Assembly: GCA_964647625.1 (NCBI GenBank) | Contig: CAZYHZ010000024.1 | Coordinates: forward strand, 1 to 57,999 | Direction of reading: 5' to 3' | DNA length: 57,999 nt | DNA from: DASRJG01 sp964647625 | GTDB taxonomy: Bacteria > Acidobacteriota > Polarisedimenticolia > Polarisedimenticolales > DASRJG01 | Part shown: positions 20,197 to 27,955 of the stretch, one piece after another | Layout of the letters: every line of letters starts with the position of its first letter | Position numbering within the stretch: the first letter of the stretch is position 1 | Program-made: the position numbers and the translations under genes | The notes under the pieces: generated by a model | Database searches by the model: none | Told to the model about the DNA's origin: nothing | The model's input: only the letters and a program-made list of their open reading frames with translations

Positions 20197-21192
20197 ATGC
20201 GGAAACGAGCGCTCGGGAACGGCGGTCTGCACGTCTCGGCCCTGGGCTTGGGCTGCATGGGCATGTCGTTCGCGTACGGGCCGCCGTCCGACAGGCGCGA
20301 GATGATCGCCCTCCTGCGTACGGCCGTCGATCGCGGCGTCACCTTCTTCGATACGGCCGAAGCGTACGGGCCGTTCACCAACGAAGAACTGGTGGGCGAG
20401 GCCTTGGCGCCGGTGCGCGGCCAGGTCGTCATCGCGACCAAGTTCGGGTTCAAGATCGACGCCTCCGGAGCGCGGAGCGCGAGCGGCCTCGACAGCCGGC
20501 CCGCGCACATCCGGGACGTCGTCGAGGCGTCGCTCAAGCGGCTTCGCACCGACACGCTCGACCTCCTCTACCAACACCGCGTGGACCCGGATGTGCCGAT
20601 CGAAGACGTCGCCGGCACCGTGAAAGAGCTGATCGGCGAGGGGAAGGTCAAACACTTCGGCCTCTCGGAGGCCGGCGCGAAGACGATTCGCCGCGCCCAC
20701 GCCGTCCAGCCCGTCACGGCCCTCCAGAGCGAGTACTCGATCTGGATGAGGGAGCCCGAGACCGAGGTGTTGCCCACGCTCGAAGAGCTCGGCATCGGCC
20801 TCGTGCCGTTCGCTCCACTCGGCCGGGGCTTTCTCACGGGAAAGATGGACGAAAGCACGACGTTCGAGGACAACGACTTCCGGAAGACGCTTCCGCGGTT
20901 CACGCCCGAGGCCCGCAAGGCGAACCAGACGGTCATCGACTTGCTGCGCGCGATCGGCGCGCGCAAGGACGCGACGCCCGCGCAGATCGCGCTGGCGTGG
21001 CTCCTCGCGCGGAAGCCGTGGATCGTCCCCATTCCCGGCACGACGAAGCGCGCCCGGCTCGACGAGAACATCGGGGCGGCGGCGATCGAGCTGACCGCCG
21101 ACGATCTCCGGGGGATCGATGAGGCCGCCGCTGCAATCACCGTGCACGGCCCTCGCTACACACCGGAACAGGCAAAAATGGTGGGCCGCTGA
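20197..21192 (+). CDS. Aldo/keto reductase
   Basis: 331 residues from ATG 20197, preceded by GAGGAGG. An upstream in-frame ATG at 20113 lacks a site and would add an unrelated tail. The (beta/alpha)8 family motifs are present: GLGCMGMSFAYGP, FFDTAEAYG (catalytic Asp and Tyr), ATKFGF (Lys), YQHRVDPDVP (His), and C-terminal cofactor residues in IPIPGTTKRARLDEN. It resembles the YakC/AKR13 group. It is an NADPH-dependent carbonyl reductase of unknown substrate, divergent from the split dikinase operon and first in a run of three plus-strand genes. Confidence 0.9.
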   Translation: MRKRALGNGGLHVSALGLGCMGMSFAYGPPSDRREMIALLRTAVDRGVTFFDTAEAYGPFTNEELVGEALAPVRGQVVIATKFGFKIDASGARSASGLDSRPAHIRDVVEASLKRLRTDTLDLLYQHRVDPDVPIEDVAGTVKELIGEGKVKHFGLSEAGAKTIRRAHAVQPVTALQSEYSIWMREPETEVLPTLEELGIGLVPFAPLGRGFLTGKMDESTTFEDNDFRKTLPRFTPEARKANQTVIDLLRAIGARKDATPAQIALAWLLARKPWIVPIPGTTKRARLDENIGAAAIELTADDLRGIDEAAAAITVHGPRYTPEQAKMVGR

Positions 21193-21759
21193 GTGGCCGG
21201 CTGGGCGAATTACTACGTCATCGTGGGATCGGCGGCGGCGGCGCTCGTCGCCATCCAGTTCGTCGTGATCTCCCTGATCCTCGGCATCCGGATGCGCGTG
21301 TCGGCCGACTCGATCGGCGCGTACGGCACGCCGACGCTCTTCCACCTCGGCGCCACTCTCCTGATCTCCGCGATCATGACCGTTCCGTGGCCGTCGCCGT
21401 CTCCTCTGTCGGCCGTGCTCGCCGCGTGCGGCCTGGGCGGGATCGTCTATCTCGGCTTGGCGATGCGGCGAGCGCGCCGGCAGACCATCTACCAGCCCGT
21501 GTTCGAAGACTGGCTCTGGTACACGCTGCTGCCTTCGGCCGCCTACGTCACGCTCGCGCTAGCGGCGAGCTTGCTCCACGGCAACGCCGGAAGAGCGCTG
21601 TTCGCGATCGCGGGCGTCGCGCTGGGTCTTCTTTTCATCGGCATCCGGAATTCGTGGGACACGGTGACGCATCTCGTCATCACGTCGTCGCGCCGCCACG
21701 ACGCGAGCACCGAAGAGCGGCCGTCACCTCCGGGCCCCTCGAAAACGAAGGACGCCTGA
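21193..21759 (+). CDS. Small integral membrane protein
   Basis: 188 residues starting with GTG immediately after the aldo/keto reductase stop (TGA-GTG), so the two are cotranscribed and probably coupled. Five hydrophobic segments are visible (about residues 5-30, 47-67, 70-92, 108-128 and 133-152), then a charged cytoplasmic tail rich in Ser, Arg and Pro. No enzymatic motif. I do not recognise the family; it could support the neighbouring redox enzymes, but nothing in the sequence proves it. Confidence 0.7.
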   Translation: MAGWANYYVIVGSAAAALVAIQFVVISLILGIRMRVSADSIGAYGTPTLFHLGATLLISAIMTVPWPSPSPLSAVLAACGLGGIVYLGLAMRRARRQTIYQPVFEDWLWYTLLPSAAYVTLALAASLLHGNAGRALFAIAGVALGLLFIGIRNSWDTVTHLVITSSRRHDASTEERPSPPGPSKTKDA

Positions 21760-21763
21760 CGCG

Positions 21764-22411
21764 GTGCGCATCGGGATCCTGGGCTCCGGCTTGATGGGCG
21801 CCAAGCTCGGCACCCTCTTCGCGCGGGCCGGGCACGACGTCGTCTTCAGCTACGCGCGCAGCGAGCGAAAGCTGAAGCGGCTCGCCAGGGCATTGCCGGA
21901 CGCCAAGGGATCTGCGGAGGCCGGCACCCCACGGGACGCCGTCCGCGGCGCCGATGCGGTGCTCCTCGCGGTCCACTGGTCTCGCCTCGACGACGTGTTG
22001 AAGCAGGCCGGCAGCCTCTCGGGCCGGATCGTGCTGACCTGCTCGCTCCCGATGAGCGACGACGACACGCGTCTCGTCATCGCGCACGCGTCCTCGGGTG
22101 CCGAGGCGTTGGCACGGAAGCTCCGCCGCTCGCGCGTCGTCGCCGCGTTCGGTACGGTTCCGAGCGAGGTGCTGTTCGACGTCTATGCTTCGCGGCGCAA
22201 GCCCCGCCGTCCGAGCCTGTTGCACTGCGGCGACGACCGAGGCGCCAAGGACGTCGCCGCATCGCTCGCGCGCGACATCGGATTCGACCCGATCGACGCC
22301 GGCCCGCTTCGCATCGCCCGCTATCTCGAGCCGTTCTCGCTCCTCGTGGCGCAGCTTGCGTATCGTGGACAGGGCGGGCCGGAGCTGGCGTACCGGTTCG
22401 AGCGGTATTGA
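21764..22411 (+). CDS. NAD(P)-binding F420-reductase-like protein
   Basis: 215 residues from GTG 21764, four bases after the previous stop. The N-terminal dinucleotide motif GILGSGLMGAKLG and the pattern ADAVLLAVHWSRLDDVL place it in the NADPH-dependent F420 reductase superfamily. Members in organisms without F420 act as general NADP oxidoreductases. The C-terminal part includes SRVVAAFGTVPSEVLFDV, the equivalent of the family's KAFNT region. Third gene of the plus-strand run starting at 20197. A second, diverged member lies at 24430. Confidence 0.75.
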   Translation: MRIGILGSGLMGAKLGTLFARAGHDVVFSYARSERKLKRLARALPDAKGSAEAGTPRDAVRGADAVLLAVHWSRLDDVLKQAGSLSGRIVLTCSLPMSDDDTRLVIAHASSGAEALARKLRRSRVVAAFGTVPSEVLFDVYASRRKPRRPSLLHCGDDRGAKDVAASLARDIGFDPIDAGPLRIARYLEPFSLLVAQLAYRGQGGPELAYRFERY

Positions 22412-22424
22412 CCGTGGACAAGGG

Positions 22425-22895
22425 CTAGCGAATCGCCGCCTGCAGCCGCTCGAATTTGTCGGCCGGCCACAGCGCCTTGATGTCATAGAAGACGTCGAAC
22501 GCCGGCACCGAAGGCGGAAGCTGGACCCACGGCAGCTTCGACCGCGTGAAGATGTGCACGTCGGGCGAGACGGACGACGGCACGTCGAGCGTGCCGCCGC
22601 GCACGAACGAGATCTGGGGCCGCGTGTAGAAGCTCCACAGCGCGATCTTGCAGTCCGGGCAGCGCATGATGCGCTGCTTGCTTCCGTCATCGCGAGGCAC
22701 CTCGACGGGAACGACCTGGCCGCGCACGAGCTGAACGTGGCGCTCCTCGATCATGACGTTGATGACGAACGCGCTCCCCGTCTGCCGCTGGCAATTGAGG
22801 CAATGGCAGCAATGGACGAACAGCGGGCCGGCGCCGAGCCGGTATCGGACGGCGCCGCAGGAGCACCCCCCCTCCAACACGTCGCTCCCGTTCAC
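22425..22895 (-). CDS. GFA/CENP-V family zinc protein
   Basis: 156 residues with a GTG start. The zinc-binding cysteines of the glutathione-dependent formaldehyde-activating family are all present: CSCGAVRY, HCCHCLNCQRQTGSAF and MRCPDC. Named members bind glutathione and formaldehyde, but most genomic copies are uncharacterised and the annotated activity has been questioned. It lies 14 bp downstream of the N-acetyltransferase gene on the same strand, so they likely form a small detoxification operon. Confidence 0.85.
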   Translation of the reverse strand: MNGSDVLEGGCSCGAVRYRLGAGPLFVHCCHCLNCQRQTGSAFVINVMIEERHVQLVRGQVVPVEVPRDDGSKQRIMRCPDCKIALWSFYTRPQISFVRGGTLDVPSSVSPDVHIFTRSKLPWVQLPPSVPAFDVFYDIKALWPADKFERLQAAIR

Positions 22896-22909
22896 GCCGT
22901 GATTGTACG

Positions 22910-23704
22910 TCAGCGCGCGAAGCCCAACGGGAATGCCGCACGGGCCAGGCGGTCGGCTTCGAAGTCCGTCAGCGCGATCCCGAACTCGCGCTCGAGCACG
23001 CGCCGGTACTCGTCGCGGCCGCGAAGCTCGCGCTCGTCGCGACGGTCCCCGGACGTGACGATGAGGCGCCGCCCGCTGAGCGTGATGCGGCCGTCCGGCG
23101 TCGCGCGGGAGCAGACCGTGCTTCTCGTGAAGTGCGAGTCGGGCGAGGTCTGCTGGAACCGGGACCGCGCTTCGAATTCGTCCAGCCGGCGCGGCTCGAG
23201 CGTGAGCACGTACAGCGGCTCGACGATGCGGTGACGCTGCCGCTGCATCTCGAGCGTTCCGGCGGATTCGACGATCGAATACCCCTCCGTGTTCGAGGCG
23301 TCGTCCGGCGCGATCCGGAGCGGCTCCAACGACGAATCGCCGAAACCGACGTCGGCGATCCAGCGATCCTGGAGCTGCACCGACAGCACGAGATGGTCGA
23401 ACTCGGGGCTCACGCCCGCGCCGGAGAACACGCGCGCCGAGTGGAGCACGACCGCGAACCCCAGCTCGGCGAGCAGCCAGGCGAACAGGCCGTTCAGCTC
23501 GTAGCAGAAGCCCCCGCGCCTCCGGCCGACGATCTTCTCGAAGAATGCCGGCACCGACAGCACGATCGGGATGCCGAGGTGGATATCGAGATTCTCGAAC
23601 GGGACCGTCATCATGTGCGCGCGATGGAGCGCGCGAAGCGTGTCGAGCGTCGGGGCGGCCGGCGCCGTGCAGCCGATCCTGTCGAGGTAATCCCCTACGG
23701 TCAC
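22910..23704 (-). CDS. Arylamine N-acetyltransferase
   Basis: 264 residues from GTG 23704. The frame is open 45 codons further upstream, but that region is low-complexity Ser/Arg and not part of the family. The Cys-His-Asp triad is complete: Cys67 in RRGGFCYELN, His104 in EFDHLVL and Asp118 in ADVGFGD. The enzyme transfers acetyl from acetyl-CoA to aromatic amines, hydrazines or related natural-product amines. The length is normal for the family. Operon with the GFA gene. Confidence 0.9.
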   Translation of the reverse strand: MTVGDYLDRIGCTAPAAPTLDTLRALHRAHMMTVPFENLDIHLGIPIVLSVPAFFEKIVGRRRGGFCYELNGLFAWLLAELGFAVVLHSARVFSGAGVSPEFDHLVLSVQLQDRWIADVGFGDSSLEPLRIAPDDASNTEGYSIVESAGTLEMQRQRHRIVEPLYVLTLEPRRLDEFEARSRFQQTSPDSHFTRSTVCSRATPDGRITLSGRRLIVTSGDRRDERELRGRDEYRRVLEREFGIALTDFEADRLARAAFPLGFAR

Positions 23705-23732
23705 GCCCCCGATGATACGGGATCCGCCGGGG

Positions 23733-24179
23733 CTAGTACTGCATGCCCTGGGGGTACTGGATGAACTGCCCGTGGGAGAAGCAGATGTCCTGATCGAGCT
23801 GCGTGATGATCGCCCCCGACACGCAACCCGACACCACACCGTCCTTGCCCATCGAGGCGATCGTGTACTCGTTGGTCACGGCGTCGACGACGTAGAAGCG
23901 GTTCCAGCCGTCCTGCTGCGGCATCGACTTCATGTAGCTGGGTTGAACCTCGCTCGCGAGCGTCGGGGCATCGGCGGCCACGGGATACCGGCCGTTGTCG
24001 ACGGCGTACGCTTCGACGGCGGTGCCGATGGACCGCATGTCGGCCATCGTGCGCTTTTGCTTGCCTCGGTCGATCGCGCCGAGGAGGTTGGGGATGGCGA
24101 TCGCGGCGATGATGCCGATGACGACGAGCGTGATCAGAAGCTCGATCAGCGTGAACCCTCTGACGTCTTGTTTTCGCAT
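23733..24179 (-). CDS. Type IV pilin-like / pseudopilin protein
   Basis: 148 residues from ATG 24179, with AAGGGG upstream. A short basic leader (MRKQDVRG) precedes the prepilin peptidase site G/FTLIELL, with the conserved Glu at position 5, and a hydrophobic helix (about 10-30). After IPNLLGAIDRGKQKRTMADMRS comes a small C-domain with two cysteines near the end (SGCVSG ... DICFSHG). It resembles a GspG/major-pseudopilin-type subunit. No other pilus or secretion gene is near, so it is an orphan. Its globular domain is closely paralogous to the chimeric protein at 46639. Confidence 0.85.
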   Translation of the reverse strand: MRKQDVRGFTLIELLITLVVIGIIAAIAIPNLLGAIDRGKQKRTMADMRSIGTAVEAYAVDNGRYPVAADAPTLASEVQPSYMKSMPQQDGWNRFYVVDAVTNEYTIASMGKDGVVSGCVSGAIITQLDQDICFSHGQFIQYPQGMQY

Positions 24180-24429
24180 CTTCGCATCCCCTTTTTCAAC
24201 CATTCGCTGTCGCGATCCTGAACCTATACGAAGGACTCCGCGGCGGAGGCAAGCGATAGTTGGATATCCGTTTCGTACTGTGAACTCTGGACACGGATGA
24301 AAGCGTCGACGTCGGCGATGTCGGCCCGGAGCCGGGGCCTTCGGACCCCGTGGCCGCCCGTTGCGCGCGATCTCGATCGGGCTTACGGTGATCCCTCTCT
24401 CGCTCACTCACGCAGGCTTGGAGGCCGCC

Positions 24430-25074
24430 ATGAAGAAAGTCGCCGTCATCGGTTCGGGCGTCGTCGGCACGGTGCTGGCCGACGGCTTTCTCAAGCACGG
24501 ATATGCCGTGATGCGGGCCAGCCGCGAGCCCTCGAAGCTCGCGCCCTGGAAGGAAGCCGCCGGGCCGAATGCGTCGGTCGGCACGGTCCCCGATGCGGCA
24601 CGCTTCGGCGAGGTCGTGGTGCTCGCGGTCAAGGGCACGGCGGCCGAGGCCGCCGTCGACCTCGCGGGCGCCGGCCTCAAAGGCAAGACCGTGATCGACG
24701 CGACGAACCCCATCGCGGAAGAGCCGCCGGTCAACGGCGTTCTCAAGTTCTTCACCGGCATCAACGATTCCCTGATGGAGCGGCTTCAGAAAAAGGCGCC
24801 CGACGCGCGCTTCGTGAAGGCGTTTTCCTGCGTCGGCAACGCCTACATGATCGATCCCGACTTCCACGGCGTGAAGCCCACGATGTTCATCTGCGGCAAC
24901 GACCGGTCGGCGAAGGGCGAGGTGCGCGAGATCCTGCTCCGGTTCGGCTGGGAGATCGAGGACATGGGCGCGGTGGAAGCCGCTCGCGCGATCGAGCCCC
25001 TCTGCATGCTGTGGTGCATACAGGGTCTGACGCAGAACCGTTGGACGCATGCGTTCAAGCTGCTGAGGGCCTGA
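24430..25074 (+). CDS. NADP oxidoreductase, F420-dependent reductase-like
   Basis: 214 residues from ATG 24430. The motif VAVIGSGVVGTVLADGF is the dinucleotide-binding turn. ASREPSKL carries the basic residues expected for NADP preference, and KAFSCVGN matches the family's KAFNT-type strand near the nicotinamide. TVIDATNPIAEEPP is also typical. Probably a cytosolic NADP-dependent redox enzyme; use of F420 is not shown. It is a monocistronic plus-strand gene, divergent from the pseudopilin across 250 bp in which I see no other feature. Confidence 0.8.
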   Translation: MKKVAVIGSGVVGTVLADGFLKHGYAVMRASREPSKLAPWKEAAGPNASVGTVPDAARFGEVVVLAVKGTAAEAAVDLAGAGLKGKTVIDATNPIAEEPPVNGVLKFFTGINDSLMERLQKKAPDARFVKAFSCVGNAYMIDPDFHGVKPTMFICGNDRSAKGEVREILLRFGWEIEDMGAVEAARAIEPLCMLWCIQGLTQNRWTHAFKLLRA

Positions 25075-25229
25075 CCCGGGGTAACGCGGGCGACGAATCG
25101 GCCCGAAAGCCCCGAAATCTTCGAAAATCGCCCTTCAATTGCAGCGACTCCGTCATGCGTGTGCCGATCGTTCGGTGGTATACACGCGGAAGTTCCGGGG
25201 GCCGCTAACTGAGAGACGGGGGGCGAGTC

Positions 25230-27947
25230 ATGAGTATCCGCGTGTCCTGGGGTTGGTCCGCGCTCGCGCTGTGTACCGCGCTCACTCTATTCACGGCGCA
25301 CTCCGTCGCAAGAGCGAGCGGCTGCTATCCGCCGGGCGATCTCTGCTGCGAGGTCGACAACGATTGCGACGACGGCAACGAGTGCACGACCGATACGTGT
25401 CCGGATTACGGAGCGCAGTGCGTCCACACTCAAATACCTGATTGCTGTCATGACGACAGCGAGTGCTCCACGACCCTCGCCTGTCATGTCGCGACCTGCG
25501 ACACGCAAAACACCCACCTCTGTCAGGTGAACGCGGTCGCCGACGGCACGGCGTGCGACGACAACCAGCTGTGCACCACCGACGATGCCTGCGTGTCCGG
25601 CGTCTGCACTGGAGTGCCGGTCGTCTGCACGAACAGCGGGCCATGCATCATCGGCGGCCTCTGCGATCCGGGGGGCGGTTACTGCTACAACCTCTACGCG
25701 GACGACGGCACCCCGTGCGACGACGGAAATGCGTGCACCGTTGGCGAAACGTGCCTCTACGGCACCTGTGGGCTCGGGCGCGGCATCTCCGTCAGCTGCG
25801 ACGACGACAATCCGTGCACCGACGACTCGTGCGACCCATCGACCGGCTGTGTGAACACGCCCAACACGAGCCCCTGCGACGACGGCAACGCCTGCACGAC
25901 GGAGGACACCTGCGGCGGCGGGACGTGTCAAGGGACGCCGGTGGAGTGCAGCGACGGGAACCCCTGCACGACGGACACTTGCGATTCGCACACCGGCTGC
26001 GCGCACACGAACAATTCGGCCCCCTGCGACGACCACAACGCATGCACCCAAGGCGATCACTGCGCGGCGGGCTCCTGCGTCGGAGCACTCGTCGACTGCG
26101 ACGACCACAACCCCTGCACGAACGATTTCTGTTCCCCGAGCCTGTCGGCGACCGCGGGTGGCCCGTCGTACTTCTGCCAGCACCCGTACAACTCGGATCC
26201 TTGTAACGACGGGGACGCCTGCACGGTCATCGATGTGTGCGCCGCAGGGTTGTGTCACGGGAGCGGGGCGCCGAACTGTGACGACGGAAACCCGTGCACC
26301 GACGACTCGTGCGATCCGATTCAGGGCTGCGTCCACACCAACAACACGCTTCCCTGCGACGACGGAAACCCGTGCACCGTCGCGGACGTCTGCAGCGCGG
26401 GATCCTGTCACGCGGGGGCTCCGAATTCCTGCGACGACGGGAACCCGTGCACCGACGACAGCTGCAACGCCGCGGGCTGCCAGCACACGTTCAACACGGC
26501 GCCCTGCGAGGATGGGAACGCGTGCACGACCGGCGACACCTGCTTCAACGGGAGCTGCGCTCCGGGCACTCCGGTGAGCTGCGACGACGGCAACCCCTGC
26601 ACGACCGATACGTGCCACAGCGGGGGTTGCGCCGTCGCGAGCGCTTGCGTTCAGTTCGAATGCAGGCACGATCCGAACACCCTGCCGTGCAACGACCAGA
26701 ACGCGTGCACGACCGGCGACACGTGCGGCAGCGGAGTCTGCCAGCCGGGGACGCCTGCAAGCTGCGATGACGGAAACCCGTGCACCGACGACTCGTGCAA
26801 TCCGTCGACGGGCTGCGTGCACACGAACAACACGGCCCCCTGCAGTGACGGCAACATCTGCACCACCGGCGATCATTGCAGCGGCGGGATCTGCGTGGGG
26901 GGCCCCGGTCTCAACTGCGACGACGGCAACCCGTGCACGGACGACTTCTGCGAGTCGAGATGCCTCACGGCGCAGTGCAACGGCCAGTCGGGGTGCGTGC
27001 ACGTCAGCAACACGGCGCCGTGCAGCGATGGAAATGCGTGCACGACGGGAGACACCTGCGGGGGCGGGACGTGCCATCCTGGGTCTCCGACCAACTGCGA
27101 CGACGGAAACTGCTGCACCGTCGACTCGTGCAACCCGTCCACCGGGTGCGTGCATACGGCGAGCACGACTCCCCCGGTCTTCACGCACCAGCCCTCGCTC
27201 GGGACGACGAACCTCTGGCCCCCGCAGCACGGCTACGCCGACTTCAACGTCTCGGCGACCGGGGCGACCGCGACGGCGAGCTGCGGTACGGCGACGATCA
27301 AGTTCGCGAGCTGCGCGTCGAGCCAGTCCGAGAACGCGACGGGCACCGGGGACGGGAACACGACGCGCGACTGCGTGTACGAACCCGGCGCGCTGCACTT
27401 GCGCGCGGAGCGGGACGGAGCCTGCTCACCCGTCGGGCGGGTCTACACGATGACGCTCGTTGCGGTCGACAGCTGCGGCAACTCCGCGACTTCGAATGCG
27501 TTCCAGGTGGGAGTCTTCCACGACCGCGCGCATCCGCCCACGACCGGCACGATCGTGTCCGCCACGGCGGGCTCGAACGCGCCCGACACGAGGAACGGAA
27601 CCAACGGAACCTACGGCACCGGGTGCGGCGCGGGCAGCCCGATCGTCAACGGCTCCATCCATGACCACTCCGACGCCGACCCCGAGATGGAGATCGCCCA
27701 GCACGCCTCGATCGACGTCAACAATCTCCGCCTCGACAAGGCGAGCGGAAAGGTCCGGCTGACGTGGACCGAGCCTCCGCATCAGGCGACCATCAACGTC
27801 ACGCGCTACCACGTCTACCGGCTGGATCCCGAGACGCTGTTCTGGACCCAGATCGCCGAGGTCACGAAGCAGACGGTCTCCTACATCGATCCGGGGCTTC
27901 AGGACGGCGAGAACTGGCAGTACAAGGTCGCGGCGGTGATCAAGTAG
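25230..27947 (+). CDS. Large secreted Cys-rich repeat protein with C-terminal Fn3-like domain
   Basis: 905 residues. A signal peptide (cleavage near ARA-SGC, about residue 30) is followed by about 21 Cys-rich repeats (about 40-645) of the form DDGNPCTDDSC. They alternate between a type ending DPSTGCVHTNNTAPC and a type with TTGDTCGGGTC. A region lacking these repeats (about 650-840) includes an Asp/His-rich stretch, and a fibronectin-III-like domain closes the protein (about 835-905: VRLTWTEPP, RYHVYRLD, YKVAAVIK). The repeats resemble Dictyostelium-type Cys-rich repeats (Pfam DictyCTDC) and probably form disulphide-locked extracellular fibres. No catalytic motif. GGGGGG precedes the ATG. Confidence 0.8.
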   Translation: MSIRVSWGWSALALCTALTLFTAHSVARASGCYPPGDLCCEVDNDCDDGNECTTDTCPDYGAQCVHTQIPDCCHDDSECSTTLACHVATCDTQNTHLCQVNAVADGTACDDNQLCTTDDACVSGVCTGVPVVCTNSGPCIIGGLCDPGGGYCYNLYADDGTPCDDGNACTVGETCLYGTCGLGRGISVSCDDDNPCTDDSCDPSTGCVNTPNTSPCDDGNACTTEDTCGGGTCQGTPVECSDGNPCTTDTCDSHTGCAHTNNSAPCDDHNACTQGDHCAAGSCVGALVDCDDHNPCTNDFCSPSLSATAGGPSYFCQHPYNSDPCNDGDACTVIDVCAAGLCHGSGAPNCDDGNPCTDDSCDPIQGCVHTNNTLPCDDGNPCTVADVCSAGSCHAGAPNSCDDGNPCTDDSCNAAGCQHTFNTAPCEDGNACTTGDTCFNGSCAPGTPVSCDDGNPCTTDTCHSGGCAVASACVQFECRHDPNTLPCNDQNACTTGDTCGSGVCQPGTPASCDDGNPCTDDSCNPSTGCVHTNNTAPCSDGNICTTGDHCSGGICVGGPGLNCDDGNPCTDDFCESRCLTAQCNGQSGCVHVSNTAPCSDGNACTTGDTCGGGTCHPGSPTNCDDGNCCTVDSCNPSTGCVHTASTTPPVFTHQPSLGTTNLWPPQHGYADFNVSATGATATASCGTATIKFASCASSQSENATGTGDGNTTRDCVYEPGALHLRAERDGACSPVGRVYTMTLVAVDSCGNSATSNAFQVGVFHDRAHPPTTGTIVSATAGSNAPDTRNGTNGTYGTGCGAGSPIVNGSIHDHSDADPEMEIAQHASIDVNNLRLDKASGKVRLTWTEPPHQATINVTRYHVYRLDPETLFWTQIAEVTKQTVSYIDPGLQDGENWQYKVAAVIK
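25350..27165 (+). repeat. About 21 tandem Cys-rich protein repeats (22-26 codons each)
   Basis: DNA variants of gacgacggcaacccgtgcac recur throughout this stretch. Two repeat types alternate, giving a higher-order unit of about 46-48 residues. Spacing varies slightly, so this is a coding repeat rather than a CRISPR or satellite array. The same repeat type occurs, in about six copies, in the beta-helix protein at 43612. Confidence 0.8.
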
Positions 27948-27955
27948 CGAGGCCG

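Noticed and set aside
25287..27398. A long minus-strand open frame (703 codons) antisense to the Cys-rich protein
   Set aside because: High GC and the repeat structure keep this frame open; its translation is Arg/Ala/Val-rich with no domain, while the plus strand has a signal peptide and ordered Cys repeats.
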